Under the pieces are notes generated by a model, which made no database searches, had not been told where the DNA came from, and saw only the letters and a list, made by a program, of their open reading frames with translations. The translations under genes were made by a program, and so were the position numbers. A stretch of DNA of 64,000 nucleotides from Diplonema papillatum (lineage: Eukaryota > Euglenozoa > Diplonemea > Diplonemida > Diplonemidae): the NCBI GenBank assembly GCA_030068145.1, contig JAPJBO010000106.1:248001-312000 (forward strand), written 5' to 3'. Positions 53,770 to 64,000 of the stretch are shown here, one piece after another (the first letter of the stretch is position 1; each line of letters begins with the position of its first letter).

Positions 53770-56700
53770 ATGGCCAAAGATGCGTCCCTGGAAGACATGG
53801 CAAACCATCTGGCCGCGGGACTTGATATTCTGACATTCAATGATCCGTGGAAGGCTCTCTTTCGTGCGTCGTCTGCAAGAAGTCTTACGCACCGCTTCCT
53901 ATCCACAGCTCAGCCTATTCGTGCGACGAACAGCAGTGAGCACATTTCAGCCCGCCCACACGTGCCTTTTCCCGCGGCACGACATCCGAGCGACCTACTC
54001 AGTCAACATACCAACGGTGGTCCCGCTCTGCGTGCAGGCCTCGCTTTTGGAGAAGATCGGCAAACGGGCAACAGCATTACTGAAGATGAGAGAAGCGGCA
54101 ACGATTTTGCGAGCGTCTTGCAAACAAGCTGCACAGTCTTCCTTGACAACAGCAGCAGTCAAGCCACCACGCATAGCTTGAGTACTCTCTCGTCTGAAGA
54201 AGCTGCCTGGATAGTGGATACAGCAAAACGGCGCGCAGACGGCGAACCGACAGTTTCCCCCGCAAACCCTTTGAATCCCGCCTTAGCCACCATGGTGTCC
54301 CCCGAGCTTTACTCATCACGCTGTTCCGCAAGTCGTGGTCAAAGCGTGCACGAATTGAGCCGAAAGAGTCCGCGGAAGAGCAGCCCACAGTGGCGAGCAC
54401 CGCAGCAGCCGACAGATCAAGGCTGCAGATCGAATAGAGCCTCATCGACATCACAAAGCCCCGACGCATTCACGTCACCCACCTTTGTGCCTGCGCAGTT
54501 TCGACCGTGTTCGTCACTATCGTCGGCCGCTCACGGAAACATCTACCCACAGCCCGCAGTATCATCCCTCGAACCCCAAGCCCTCGCAACACTGAGGTCG
54601 CCTGTTGTAGACGCACGTGCATTGTCCATCAAGACACCCGCGCAACCAAGCTGTGCCTCTGTTTCGATGCAACCTACACCAGGCAGTGCAATGCGCATGC
54701 TGGAAGCTGCGGTGTCGCCTGACAAGTGTGCAAATCCATGCAGTCGCTCGTCGAAAAGTGCAGCTGCTGTCTCTGATAGCAACCATCAAAAAGAGCACAG
54801 CCTTTCAGCCTATCCGCAGAGCAGGCAGTCGGCGGCTCCCCGCGCAGGTGGAACGGGCCAGCATGGGTTGTCACGCACACCGCCAGGTTTTTGTTTTGAT
54901 GTGGCACCTTCTTCCGGCAAGACCGAGGCACACCACCAGCGGCGAGCCACGGCTTTTCCCGAGTTCGGCACCTCCACTTCCGCCGCCCTTCGACAAAGAC
55001 ACGAAAGCAGCACACTTTACAGCGGAAGCCCACAGCCCCTCGTCGGGCGCTCGGTGCCGATAGACACGCGACCAATACTCACTCCAGTCAACAGCAGTCC
55101 TCGTCTTGGAGACGTTGTGCGAGCGAGTCCTGGGGTCGACGTCACTCCTCCGGAGACACGAGATCACGGACCCTCCCCCCTTTATCCTCTGCACCTCTCG
55201 TACCCGCTCGACCCCCTCAGCCCTGGTGTCTTTCAGTCCTCGAATCCCAACCTGTTCCCGGCATCCCCTCCTCCACTGGACCGTCCTTCGCCAGCCGAAG
55301 CCGTCACCAGGGATGCGGTTGTAGATAGCCTGATGCTCTCACCTCATCGCGTGCTTCATCAAACGAAGGCGCTTGCGGACGACACAATTCTTGCAGTGGA
55401 TCCCACAGCGTATCATAACAAAAGAGCGCAGCTTGATGTGTGCGCTGCCGACTGCAGGACACCAACTGCAGCTGTTGTACCGCCTTCGTCTGACAGTGTC
55501 AGCAAAAGTACCTTGCCCCGCAGTGCGCTCGGGAAGCTCGATGGGAACTCTTTAGCTGCCAGGGGCACCTCCTCTGCCGCGAAGAATGCAGGCAAAACAC
55601 GGTGCGCCGGCCCGCAACGCAAGCCGACCCCCCTCCAACAACAGGCCGCGCTTCCTTCACCCAACGAGCCCGCAGCAGGGGCGTTGTTGGAACGAGAAAA
55701 AAAGCGACACGCGCCGCAACAGCGAAGCGAGGGCAAAGCGGACCAAACGCAATGCCAGCAACAACGGCAACGAACTGCCTGCGGTAAGACAGGTACCCCG
55801 TCGACAACCCGCTCGGTATCACCTTTGCACAGAACGCCTTCACTGCCGAGGTCCTTGAGCAAGTCTGGCGGCCGGTCACAAACACCTACTCCCCATTCCA
55901 ACCCCGCTTCTTTGTCGTCAAAGTTGAGCGGCCTCCGAAAGCGCACCGCGCGAGCCACTCCTCCACAAAAGCCGGTTTCTTGCAGCCCTCGACTCGCAAC
56001 TAGGAGGGAAACTCGTCGCACCCTGTCTCCAACTCAGACCCAACCGGTGTCGCAAGCTGAAGCCGAAAGGACCGTTCGGAAGCTGAACCCAGCTCGCGCG
56101 CGAGGTTCAATGCCTGAGCCAGCGCGAAACCTGAATACCAGCAATCTTCGCGGCGCGCGCGACAGCGACGATGGCTTTTGCAGCTTCGACGAAGTCGAGT
56201 GCAGGCGAGCAGCGAAGCCGGAGGCCGTCGTTGAGAGCACCGTGCCAAGAGGCCACCTCTTTCCTCGCAGCCCGCTCCGACTGCCGGACAGTCCAGGGCC
56301 AGAAATACTAGACGAAGGACACTTGCTCGACGGCGTCGCTGTGTCCGCTCCCAACGATATGCCGGCATACCCGCCTGCCGCGGTCCCTACGGAGGAACTG
56401 TCAGTAGCAATGCAATCACCACTTGTCATATTCGAGTCATCGACAACTTCACCCAACGAACGCACCGACATTGATCGCATGGAGCGCTTTGGGTGTCAAC
56501 GTTTTCTCGACTTGAGTGAAAGTTGGGGCGTTGCTCAGCACAGTGCATTAGAAGTCGTTCCATCTCGGGAAACGGCGAAGAGTGAGGGTGGAAATGAGGT
56601 TGTCCATGACAAAATGTGCGACTCTCCGCTTTTGTCGTTGTCGCCGTCGCAGCCAGGCGCAAGGGAGCAGAGCACGCCGAGCAAATTGCACAAAAAGGCA

Positions 56701-57213
56701 GCCTTGCCTCTTACTACCGCGGTGCGCAAAGCTGAAGAGTGCGTGATGCGCGCTGGCGGTCTACCTATTGTGTCCCCGCCGTCGTCTTTCGAAATTGAGG
56801 ATGTGTTCTTTTCGCCTGTGGCAGCAGGACACCTTGCTCCGGCTCGTCACACGCGGCAGCGCCCTAAAAGGAACAATAGCAACTTCTCTGCTACTGGTGT
56901 GCGCGATTGCTCTGAGCCAGACGGAGAGGGCATTCGCGTCCTTTTCCGTGATGCTTCTCTTCCGCCCACCGGACGAGGCAGAAAGCGGTTAGCTGCTGGA
57001 CACAGAGAGGTACCCGAGCGCTCTCAGAAGCGTGCACCGATGCCTGCCGGCATCGAAAGGGGTCGTGCCAGCATGACAACACAACACGCGAACCGACCCT
57101 CGCAGCGGCGCGCCTCTGCGGCGGTAAAACCGTCTCCTGTTGTTGTTAGCGTGGTGCTACCCGATCGACACCCAACTCGCCATCCTTCTCTCAGCCGATG
57201 CCCCTTCAAGTAA
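53770..57213 (+). CDS. Large disordered Ser/Pro/Arg-rich protein, 1147 residues
   Basis: A single long frame to TAA 57211-57213. It has high Ser, Pro, Ala, Arg and Thr content throughout and many SP/TP sites (e.g. RSVSPLHRTPSLPRSLSKSG, about residues 680-700). Basic clusters appear late (RTARATPPQKPVSCSPRL; GRGRKRLAAGHREVPERSQK). One short acidic/hydrophobic stretch (SSFEIEDVFFSPVAAGH, about residue 1008) could be a binding motif. No membrane helix or enzyme motif is seen, and no family is recognised. A role as a phosphorylated scaffold or microtubule- or nucleic-acid-binding protein is a guess from composition. Over 53840-54181 a second frame is also open, so the first ~130 residues are less certain. 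The start may be an acceptor (tandem CAACAG at 53663/53711) rather than ATG 53770, with earlier exons unseen. Confidence 0.7.
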   Translation: MAKDASLEDMANHLAAGLDILTFNDPWKALFRASSARSLTHRFLSTAQPIRATNSSEHISARPHVPFPAARHPSDLLSQHTNGGPALRAGLAFGEDRQTGNSITEDERSGNDFASVLQTSCTVFLDNSSSQATTHSLSTLSSEEAAWIVDTAKRRADGEPTVSPANPLNPALATMVSPELYSSRCSASRGQSVHELSRKSPRKSSPQWRAPQQPTDQGCRSNRASSTSQSPDAFTSPTFVPAQFRPCSSLSSAAHGNIYPQPAVSSLEPQALATLRSPVVDARALSIKTPAQPSCASVSMQPTPGSAMRMLEAAVSPDKCANPCSRSSKSAAAVSDSNHQKEHSLSAYPQSRQSAAPRAGGTGQHGLSRTPPGFCFDVAPSSGKTEAHHQRRATAFPEFGTSTSAALRQRHESSTLYSGSPQPLVGRSVPIDTRPILTPVNSSPRLGDVVRASPGVDVTPPETRDHGPSPLYPLHLSYPLDPLSPGVFQSSNPNLFPASPPPLDRPSPAEAVTRDAVVDSLMLSPHRVLHQTKALADDTILAVDPTAYHNKRAQLDVCAADCRTPTAAVVPPSSDSVSKSTLPRSALGKLDGNSLAARGTSSAAKNAGKTRCAGPQRKPTPLQQQAALPSPNEPAAGALLEREKKRHAPQQRSEGKADQTQCQQQRQRTACGKTGTPSTTRSVSPLHRTPSLPRSLSKSGGRSQTPTPHSNPASLSSKLSGLRKRTARATPPQKPVSCSPRLATRRETRRTLSPTQTQPVSQAEAERTVRKLNPARARGSMPEPARNLNTSNLRGARDSDDGFCSFDEVECRRAAKPEAVVESTVPRGHLFPRSPLRLPDSPGPEILDEGHLLDGVAVSAPNDMPAYPPAAVPTEELSVAMQSPLVIFESSTTSPNERTDIDRMERFGCQRFLDLSESWGVAQHSALEVVPSRETAKSEGGNEVVHDKMCDSPLLSLSPSQPGAREQSTPSKLHKKAALPLTTAVRKAEECVMRAGGLPIVSPPSSFEIEDVFFSPVAAGHLAPARHTRQRPKRNNSNFSATGVRDCSEPDGEGIRVLFRDASLPPTGRGRKRLAAGHREVPERSQKRAPMPAGIERGRASMTTQHANRPSQRRASAAVKPSPVVVSVVLPDRHPTRHPSLSRCPFK

Positions 57214-57617
57214 GTGAAAGACCCGGTCCACTGGTGTTTCTCCGGGCGACGGTGTTAACAAAATGCCGCAAGAGTCAATTCCACTGTCTCGCTCTGGCGA
57301 TGCAGTACCTAGCTTCGTGTCACACCCCCAGAGGGTATTTAGAGATATGCTGAAAGGATGCTGTATCCTTTCCATGTTTACCGTCTTCTGCGTTTGTCTA
57401 ATTATAATGACTCGTCCTGTAGATTTCGTATGAGTAGAGCATACCCATGTGCATTTCCCGTTTACCGTTTTGTTGTTGCTCCTCTTGCGCGCCCCCCGAT
57501 GTTGACCAGATGCGGGTGTCTTCCGAAGCCGGTTGAGAACATGTTTTAGTGAATTTGAAAGAGTTGTGTGTGCAAAACGCATCGCCACAGGTCGGGGTGG
57601 GCCCTCAGGGCGGGGGC
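57214..57617. other. Short intergenic or intronic gap
   Basis: No gene seen. It ends in TCGCCACAG at 57587-57595, a plausible 3' splice site ahead of the C2-like domain frame, so part of it may be an intron of the next gene. Confidence 0.45.
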
Positions 57618-60600
57618 ATGTCCGCAGAGGTGTTGCCGCAGGAGAACCTGCCTACAGTTGCGCACACCCCCGATGAAACCTGCAAGATTGTGGTCGGCTG
57701 GGTCAAACCCACAGCGGGCACCGTTGAGATTTCGGTGGCCAGACTGGAAGGGCTGCCAAGCTGTGAGGGGCAGCCGGTGTTCCTTAAGGTGTGGTACGGG
57801 GATGAAGAAGAGTTCTCGTCGGCAAACGGGCTCCTTACCGCACAAGTCACCCACGAACATGGTGCTTCCGTCTTCGACACGAAACTTGAGTTTCAGCAAG
57901 GTCTGCCTTCCTTTTGTTCTAAGCAGGAGACAAAACGCATAGCAGGGACGCCTCGGCAGGTTCCATTTAGGGCTCTGTGGGAAGAGCACACGGAAACTGC
58001 ACTTTCTGCACTTCGTAAGTGCAGCAATCGGGTTTCGTGCAGTACTGCCCCTTCCTTCTTCGCGATGAACAGTAAGCAACAATGCAGACATCCAAGAGAT
58101 CCTGAGTTTCGAAGTGTGGTGCGCAGACACGCTACTGGGCAGCGGGAAGGTGGACTTGGAAGATCTGCCCGAGGTGAAAGCAGTGTACGAGCTTCCGCTG
58201 CAGCTGCGTGCGACGCCGGGCGGTCATAAGTTGCAGCAGGAGAGCAAGGCGTCCTCCTCACAAGCCGGTGAGCCCAGTGCGGAAGCCGCCAGCAACAGCG
58301 ATAGCAGCCCGCACGAAGCCGGGGATGCCCCAGGGGGTGCCGCCGACGGTGTGTTGCAGCAGGCCGCGATAAAGGAAGACAGTGCCGCGTCGCCTGCGTC
58401 CGAGTTAGACCGGCAGGTTGCCGACCCGCCACCTGCCGGGGGAGAGGAACGAAACCTGGAGAGCACAGAAGAGGGACAGGAACCGGGACAGGTCAGCCAC
58501 GAGTTGTTGGAGGTGCCAATGGGTCACGCGAGGTACGACAACACGGCTTCGGACGAAGCCGATGATGTGGCAAGGCAACTATCGCACGCTTCTTCTGAAA
58601 TCGGCGACGCTGAAGTGCCCGCTCAGAAGCCTGTAAAAGAACGCGAAGATGAAGAACAGATATCCGAGTCGCTTCCTTCCGAAGGCGTCAAGAACGACCC
58701 ATCAACCGCACGTGACTCAGCAGCGCAGGGTGAGACAACCGAAGTTTTTTCCATCGAATCGCAGAGTCAGGGCGACGAGCCTGAAGACGTCGATGTCGAC
58801 TTCGACGATGCATTTGAGGTCGAAAAAGGTCCAGCAGGTACCGACGAGCAAGACATCTATCGGCCTACACAACAAGAGGAACCCCAGGACCAGGACCAGG
58901 ACGAAATCAGCGCCCCGCGTACAAACAAAAGTGAATCGTCGTCCGAGGCCGACGACGACAGCCTGCCGGACAACCGGCAGCCCGACATCAACAAAGCACA
59001 GGTCCATGCCCGCAACGGGGGAAGCCCCCGTGCCGGCAGCATCAGTGACAAGACTCCGCCTTCAACGGGAAGTGGTAGCCCACAAGACAGCAGCTCTCAA
59101 GTTACAGATTCACACAATGCGCCGGGCAAAGCTGAACGTCGTGCTGATGGCCCAAGCGGATCTGATAGCCCACACCTCCACGGTCGTGGAGGTGTAAGTC
59201 ACGACGGGGAAAGCCCCCCTGCTGGCAGCATCAGTGACAAGTCTACGCCTTCAACTGGAAGTTCCAGCTCACAAGACAGCAATGCACCGGGCAAGGAAGA
59301 ACGCCCAGCTGATGGTTCCAGCGAATCTGATAGCCCACACCAAGACGGTCCTGGAGACAACTCGGAATATGCATCCGACGAGAAAGAGAAAGAAGGTGCC
59401 GATGAAGCACCTGACAAACAGAATGATGAACGTTCGGAAACCGAGGTACGAGATGACAATATACAAGACGTTGCCGAAGTCAATGCAAGCAGTCTGCAAG
59501 ACAGGTACGGCGATGGCCTGCACAGCACAGAAGCTCCAAGCGCAGATCAAGCCCAAGGTGCCTCTGACAGCGACAGTAGCGTTGACGTTGAGCCTCCTCG
59601 CGAAGACGAGTCAGTTCAGGACAAGGCAGGCCCTCCAGCTGCTGATGAAGATAAAGTTGAAACTGACATTTCTAGCGGACACCGCAGTGTGCCTCGACAC
59701 CGGGGCGAGTCCCTTCAGGGCAAGGCGCCACACGATGAACAAGACGCACTGGCACACGAGCAGGACACGCAGGACCCACCCGCTGCTGCAGCTGCAGACG
59801 GCGGAAACGTTGCAAGCGTTTCGAGCGAGGACCACGAAGGTAGCCAGCCTCCCGACTCCGAAGCAGCGAGCGACAAGAGCAGCGGGATCCAAGACAAAAC
59901 CAATATCGGTCTGCCTGTGCCTTCAGGAGCGGCAAACGACATCCCACCAGATAGCGAAGAAAGAGAAGTCCCCGTCAAACCGCATGTCATTGACAGCTCT
60001 AACGCTGACGAAAGGTACGCAAGCAGCGACGACGATGTTGGCAACAAAACTCGAGCAAAAACAGCAACTGACACGAGCAGCGAGATGGCAGACGAGAGGA
60101 AAGGAGACGAAGGTATTGCCGCCGACGGGTCTGCGAAGAGCAACGACGATATCCAAAGCAGTGGCGCGCAGCAACATTACCAAGGCTCACCCAGCAAAAG
60201 CAGCATCGCGTCTTCTCTCGACAAGCCCCAAGCAGAGTATGAAGCCGAGCCCAGCGGGCCTACTGTGCGGGATGAATTTGCGCCGCCTGAAGAGAACATC
60301 GCCGGAGAGCTTCACGCACCGGTGGAGTCGCTCGCTGCCGGTTATGATGCGAAGGAGCAGCCCTCCGACTCCGACCACGAAAAAGCGATCAATCCCGACT
60401 CCGAAACGTCGTTCCCAGCGCACGGTGCGCAAGCAGAAGCAGCTGCAGTAGGATCCTCTCACGAGCAAAGCCCCTCTGCACCGCCATCACAATCGGCAAA
60501 CAAAGAATTTGCCCAGGCAGACGGGGACAAACAGGTAAACGATCGCAGTAGCACGCATCCATCCGGGAACAATATCTCTGCTCACGATGAAGAAGCAGAC

Positions 60601-63600
60601 AACCCAAAGCCCGAGTCCGGCCGTGCGGGTAACCAAGACGCCGATGCGAAAAGCGACCCACGGGGGTTCGTGAATGAAACAGACGAGGCTCCTGCGGAAG
60701 TACCTGAAGAAGCCCCACTGAGCGAATCGACGGCCACCCGCAACGAAATCGGAAGCGGAGACTCACCTGCCTCGCCAGCGTCCGACGCTGCGTCCGGAGT
60801 TCGGGATTCGCCGACACCAGTAGACGGCCCCCTCATAGGAAACGAAGATGCTGAGCGGGATGCGGGGAGTGAACCGGGCGCAAAAGTAGATGAGAAGACG
60901 AATGAAATGGGTGCGACGGAAGGAGTGGGCGAGATGGCGGGCAAGCTGCAAGGGAAAGATGACGCCACGTACAGCGACTTCAGCGACGAAGAAGAGCATG
61001 CTGCACCGCAGAAGTCGGAGAGTGATGAGAAGCATCACGGCCAGCAAGCAAAAGAAGAAACGCGGCAGGAACCAGAGGCAGAAGACGACTTTGTGGTGCA
61101 CCACACCCCTCCCACCGACGCGAATTCTATAAGCGAAAGTGGCGGTGACACATTGTGCATTGCCCCGCCTCCTGCCGCTGGTGACCAGGAAACACCGCAG
61201 TCACATGCTGTGAAAGAAGATTCAACAGGCGCTGATGGCGCCGTCTCCGACGTGCTCCAAAATCCGCAGAAGCCGGCTGTAGATGTGCTGCTCGGACAAA
61301 TTGGCGACGGTTTTCGGTACGGGGATGTGACGAGCTCGTCTGGCGGTGACGCCGAACCTCAGCGTGTGATGATGGAAGATGTTCCACAATCCGAGCGAGA
61401 AAGCCTCCTGGGTGCGCATACTGACGATCAGCAAATGGAGTTTGAAGATCGTGCCATCCCGGACCTGCAGGCCGAACCCACCCCCAGGCAGCTCAAGGTC
61501 GAGAAACACGAAGCAGCTGATGACGAACGGAGCGAGCCGATTGAGGCTGCAGAGGGCCAGGAAATCGTTGAACGACATCACAGCGAAGAAAAAGTTGAAC
61601 GTCAAAGCGAGGACAGCAACCCAGCCCCGGCGGACGTTGAGCCACCCAAAGAAAATGAGCCCCTAACGCAAGATCGCGATGTCTCACAGGAGAGCAACCA
61701 CGAGAGAGCAGATGCTGCCAGTACCCGCAGCGCTAAAAGCGATGACAATACCTCTAAGCAGAAGCAGGAGCCTGGTCCACTCGATAGAGATAGTAGCAAA
61801 CAGTCGCTTGACGACAGAGATGAAGAAGACGACTTCCGACCACAAGACTTTGACGACCGTACTTCGCATGGCGAAGCCGCAGACGGAGCAGCAAAACAGC
61901 CAGCGGCCGACGATTACAGCGATGCCAACAGCAGCGAAGACGCAGACAAGCAGGCAGCTACTGTGGTACGAACGGAAGAGGAGCCACTGACACCTGCAGA
62001 ACGCGAAGACCGGGAGGCTACCGTACGCCAGCAGACCTTCAGTGATGTTGACGACACTGGTAAGAGCCCAAAACGTCAGCCGAACGTTGTTGAAGAAGTT
62101 GCTGCAACCGACGGCGAATCGCCTCCGGCTGAAGACTCACAGTCACAACCTCAGACCGAGTCACAGCTACAACCACAGTCACAGCCAGCAGAAGTAGCGG
62201 GGGCACCTAGCTCGGAACGAAAAGATGTCACTGAAGTGACAGCTACGGAGGTTCCGACCAAGTATGAAGCTTCAGTGAGCTGGAGCAAGCCGTCGTTCGA
62301 TTCATCTCTGGTGCTTCACCTTCAAATCCACTCGTTGCACACGCCGCCAGCCTGCCAAGGTCGCGCTGTAGTCATGCGGGTATGCTTCGTTTGTTATGCC
62401 GCAATCCCATTGTGTTCCTCTTAGTCAGCGAGACACCAGAACACTGCTGCACAGTTTCCATGTGCAGGTGGCCTCCGGTTGCTCATCGATTGGTGCGAAC
62501 CGACTTCTGTTATTCTTTGCTCATTCTTGGCACTGACGTCTCGCCGCAACGGACGCTGAGGCTTCGGGTCGATCTTGCTAGTCGACCTCAATACACAAGC
62601 GATACATCCAACACGTTATAGTCTAACTTTCACTCTAAAAAAACAGGTTTGGTTCGGCGAGCAATCGTCGTTTACAGAAGACAACTTCCAAGAAACAAGC
62701 CCGAAGGCAGCCGAAGATGGCGTCGTTGCCTTTGACGCGACCGTGACACTTCCAAACGACAGCATCGACGAAGACCTTCGCATCGAGGCCTGCGTCGACG
62801 GCACCGCGGTGGCCCGAGGCCACGTACTGGGCCTCGAGGACTACCCGGAAAAAGTCGGCGAGAAAACAGTACCGCTCGAAACGCTCGCGGACCCGCCGAC
62901 CCGGGCAGTCCAAACCAAAGAACAGCTCGAGCCGGAGCAGAGCACGTCGCCGCCGCTGCCTCCCGCAAAAGCGCCGAGTGGCGGCGCCGGCGGCGTGTCG
63001 CCGCGCAGTAGCTGGTTGGTGGGCGCCAGCACAGGAAGAGAACCAGCAATCTTGGAAGAAGGCCTCGGCGCCCAGCCACAGCCTCCTCGCGACGGCGAAA
63101 CGAGGGCGAGCCAGCACGTGCCGGTGCCTCCGTCTCCTGACTTGGCGGGAGTCGGGCAAAACGATCACTTTTCACTGCCAGAGACACCGGGCAATGTCCT
63201 CCAACGCTCTGTCACCCCCTCCAAATCAGCTTCCTCCCTCTCTTCCACGGACGAGAGAAAACCGCTCAACCCGCAACCTCCGAAAGAGCAGCCGGCTACA
63301 CGACCGTATCCGAATTTTACCAAACCCTCGACGATGCAAAGCACTCCGACGGAAGAAGAGATAGCAATACGCCGTGTCACACCATCGCAAGCATCGAGCC
63401 ACCAGAGCGCTGCTGCTGAGCAACAGGAGCCACCGGAACAGCGCACATCGGGGACAGGGCGGTACCTGATGGCATCGGCACCCAACACCCCGCGCGAACC
63501 GCGGTCGGCTCAACATGAAGCGGACGGAGTCTCCATTGTGCTGCACCAAGCGGAACTTCTCATCCCACTGAGCAAGATGGGCACCGCCGCGTCTGCCGAA

Positions 63601-64000
63601 GGCCTGATGACGCAGATGTACTACCGCATTGCCGACTCAGCGCATGTTCAATTCCTCCCGGGCACCCGAAGGGCCGCCCGGAAAAAGCTGCTGTTCCGGC
63701 AAAGCATCGGTCTCGGCCACCTCGATGCCACAACCGACATCACGGTCGGCATGACCATCATGTCCAGCACCCAAGGTGCTCACCGAATGGCCGCTGAGGG
63801 GCATGTTACAGCAGATGCAGTGAGCAGCGCAGTTGAGAGCGGACTGGACGGCATTTGGGTCGAACTGGTGCCGTCTGTCCCCCCCGATGAGCAGAGAGGC
63901 AGCCAGAAAGTTGTACGTGACCTGCGAAGCTCGAAACAAGGACTCAACGCAGCAATACCAGTCAGCGAACCGATAGCAAAGGTGCTATTTCAGTTGCCGG
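57618..64000 (+). CDS. Very large multi-C2-like protein with acidic linker, 3' partial
   Basis: Exons 57618-57900, 58073-62379 and 62647-64000+ join in phases 1 and 0 (CAGCAAG|GTCTGC with GAACAG|TAAGCA; ATGCGG|GTATGC with AAACAG|GTTTGG). At least 1981 residues. Three similar beta-rich modules are seen. Module 1 (residues ~30-135) runs VEISVARLEGLPSC, VFLKVWYGDEEE, FDTKLEF, EILSFEVWCADTLLGSGKVD. Module 2 (~1495-1600, split by intron 2) runs VLHLQIHSLHTPPACQGRAV, VWFGEQSS, FDATVTL, LRIEACVDG. A possible module 3 lies at ~1790-1950. The order of strands is that of C2 domains, which often bind phospholipid and Ca2+; Ca2+-binding Asp residues are not obvious, so lipid or protein binding is inferred. 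Between modules 1 and 2 lie about 1350 Asp/Glu/Ser-rich residues, surely disordered. Start: ATG 57618, or an upstream exon through the acceptor at 57595. Confidence 0.65.
59017..59360 (+). repeat. Coding tandem repeat in the acidic linker
   Basis: Two ~55-residue coding copies: the first has GSISDKTPPSTGSGSPQDSS then NAPGKAERRADGPSGSDSPH, the second AGSISDKSTPSTGSSSSQDS then NAPGKEERPADGSSESDSPH. Frame is kept between copies, and substitutions suggest an older duplication under constraint of length only. Confidence 0.85.

Noticed and set aside
58224..61687. Many minus-strand and shifted frames over the acidic linker
   Set aside because: Shadow frames of a biased-composition coding exon.
1..64000. 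CRISPR arrays, rRNA genes or bacterial operons
   Set aside because: No spaced identical repeats with unique spacers, no rRNA-like blocks, and genes are spliced and far apart.

Overview
This window is a piece of a nuclear genome from a unicellular eukaryote, probably an alga or a relative of one. Genes are broken by GT-AG introns. Intergenic DNA is long and full of repeats, and several proteins carry long disordered, Gln-, Asn- or acid-rich stretches. A haem/chlorophyll-pathway enzyme (hydroxymethylbilane synthase) and a CDKL-type kinase, a family linked to flagella, are both present. An alveolate such as a chromerid or dinoflagellate relative would fit, but the sequence alone does not fix the lineage. 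Every confident host gene lies on the + strand.

Layout. 1-7 kb: a dispersed repeat, the last exon of hydroxymethylbilane synthase, a two-exon coiled-coil protein whose intron ends in an (AACAC)n array, and a 638-residue IQ-motif protein. 7.8-13.8 kb: a large Gln/Asn-rich protein gene with a 1.4 kb intron that holds a tRNA-like sequence; its 3' exons look frame-broken. 13.8-19.8 kb: no gene seen. 19.8-24.4 kb: a unit bounded by a 28-bp direct repeat. It carries an intact two-exon gene for a protein with an RNase H/DDE-like core, and a TTAA-flanked MITE is nested near its left end. 28.3-34.5 kb: a pile-up of DNA transposons that can be delimited by terminal inverted repeats and target-site duplications. 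It includes a palindrome-rich element, an element with a helicase-like ORF, a 4.3-kb fold-back element, and two TA-inserting elements nested in its left arm; one of these carries a pogo-like transposase remnant and the other a broken ubiquitin-specific-protease-like gene. 35-44.6 kb: hAT and other transposon debris, hairpins and dispersed short repeats.

44.6-64 kb is again gene-rich: ABHD11-like alpha/beta hydrolase, a small single-pass membrane protein, a CDKL kinase with a pogo-like transposon in its last intron, a 1147-residue disordered basic/Ser/Pro-rich protein, and a very large protein with C2-like domains separated by a long acidic linker, which runs off the right edge.

There is no sign of an operon or a single pathway linking the genes. 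The main biology is ordinary housekeeping and cytoskeletal-type genes separated by successive generations of DNA transposons. The most unusual items are the intact two-exon DDE-like element, the protease-bearing TA element, and several cases where tandem repeats supply splice-site sequence.
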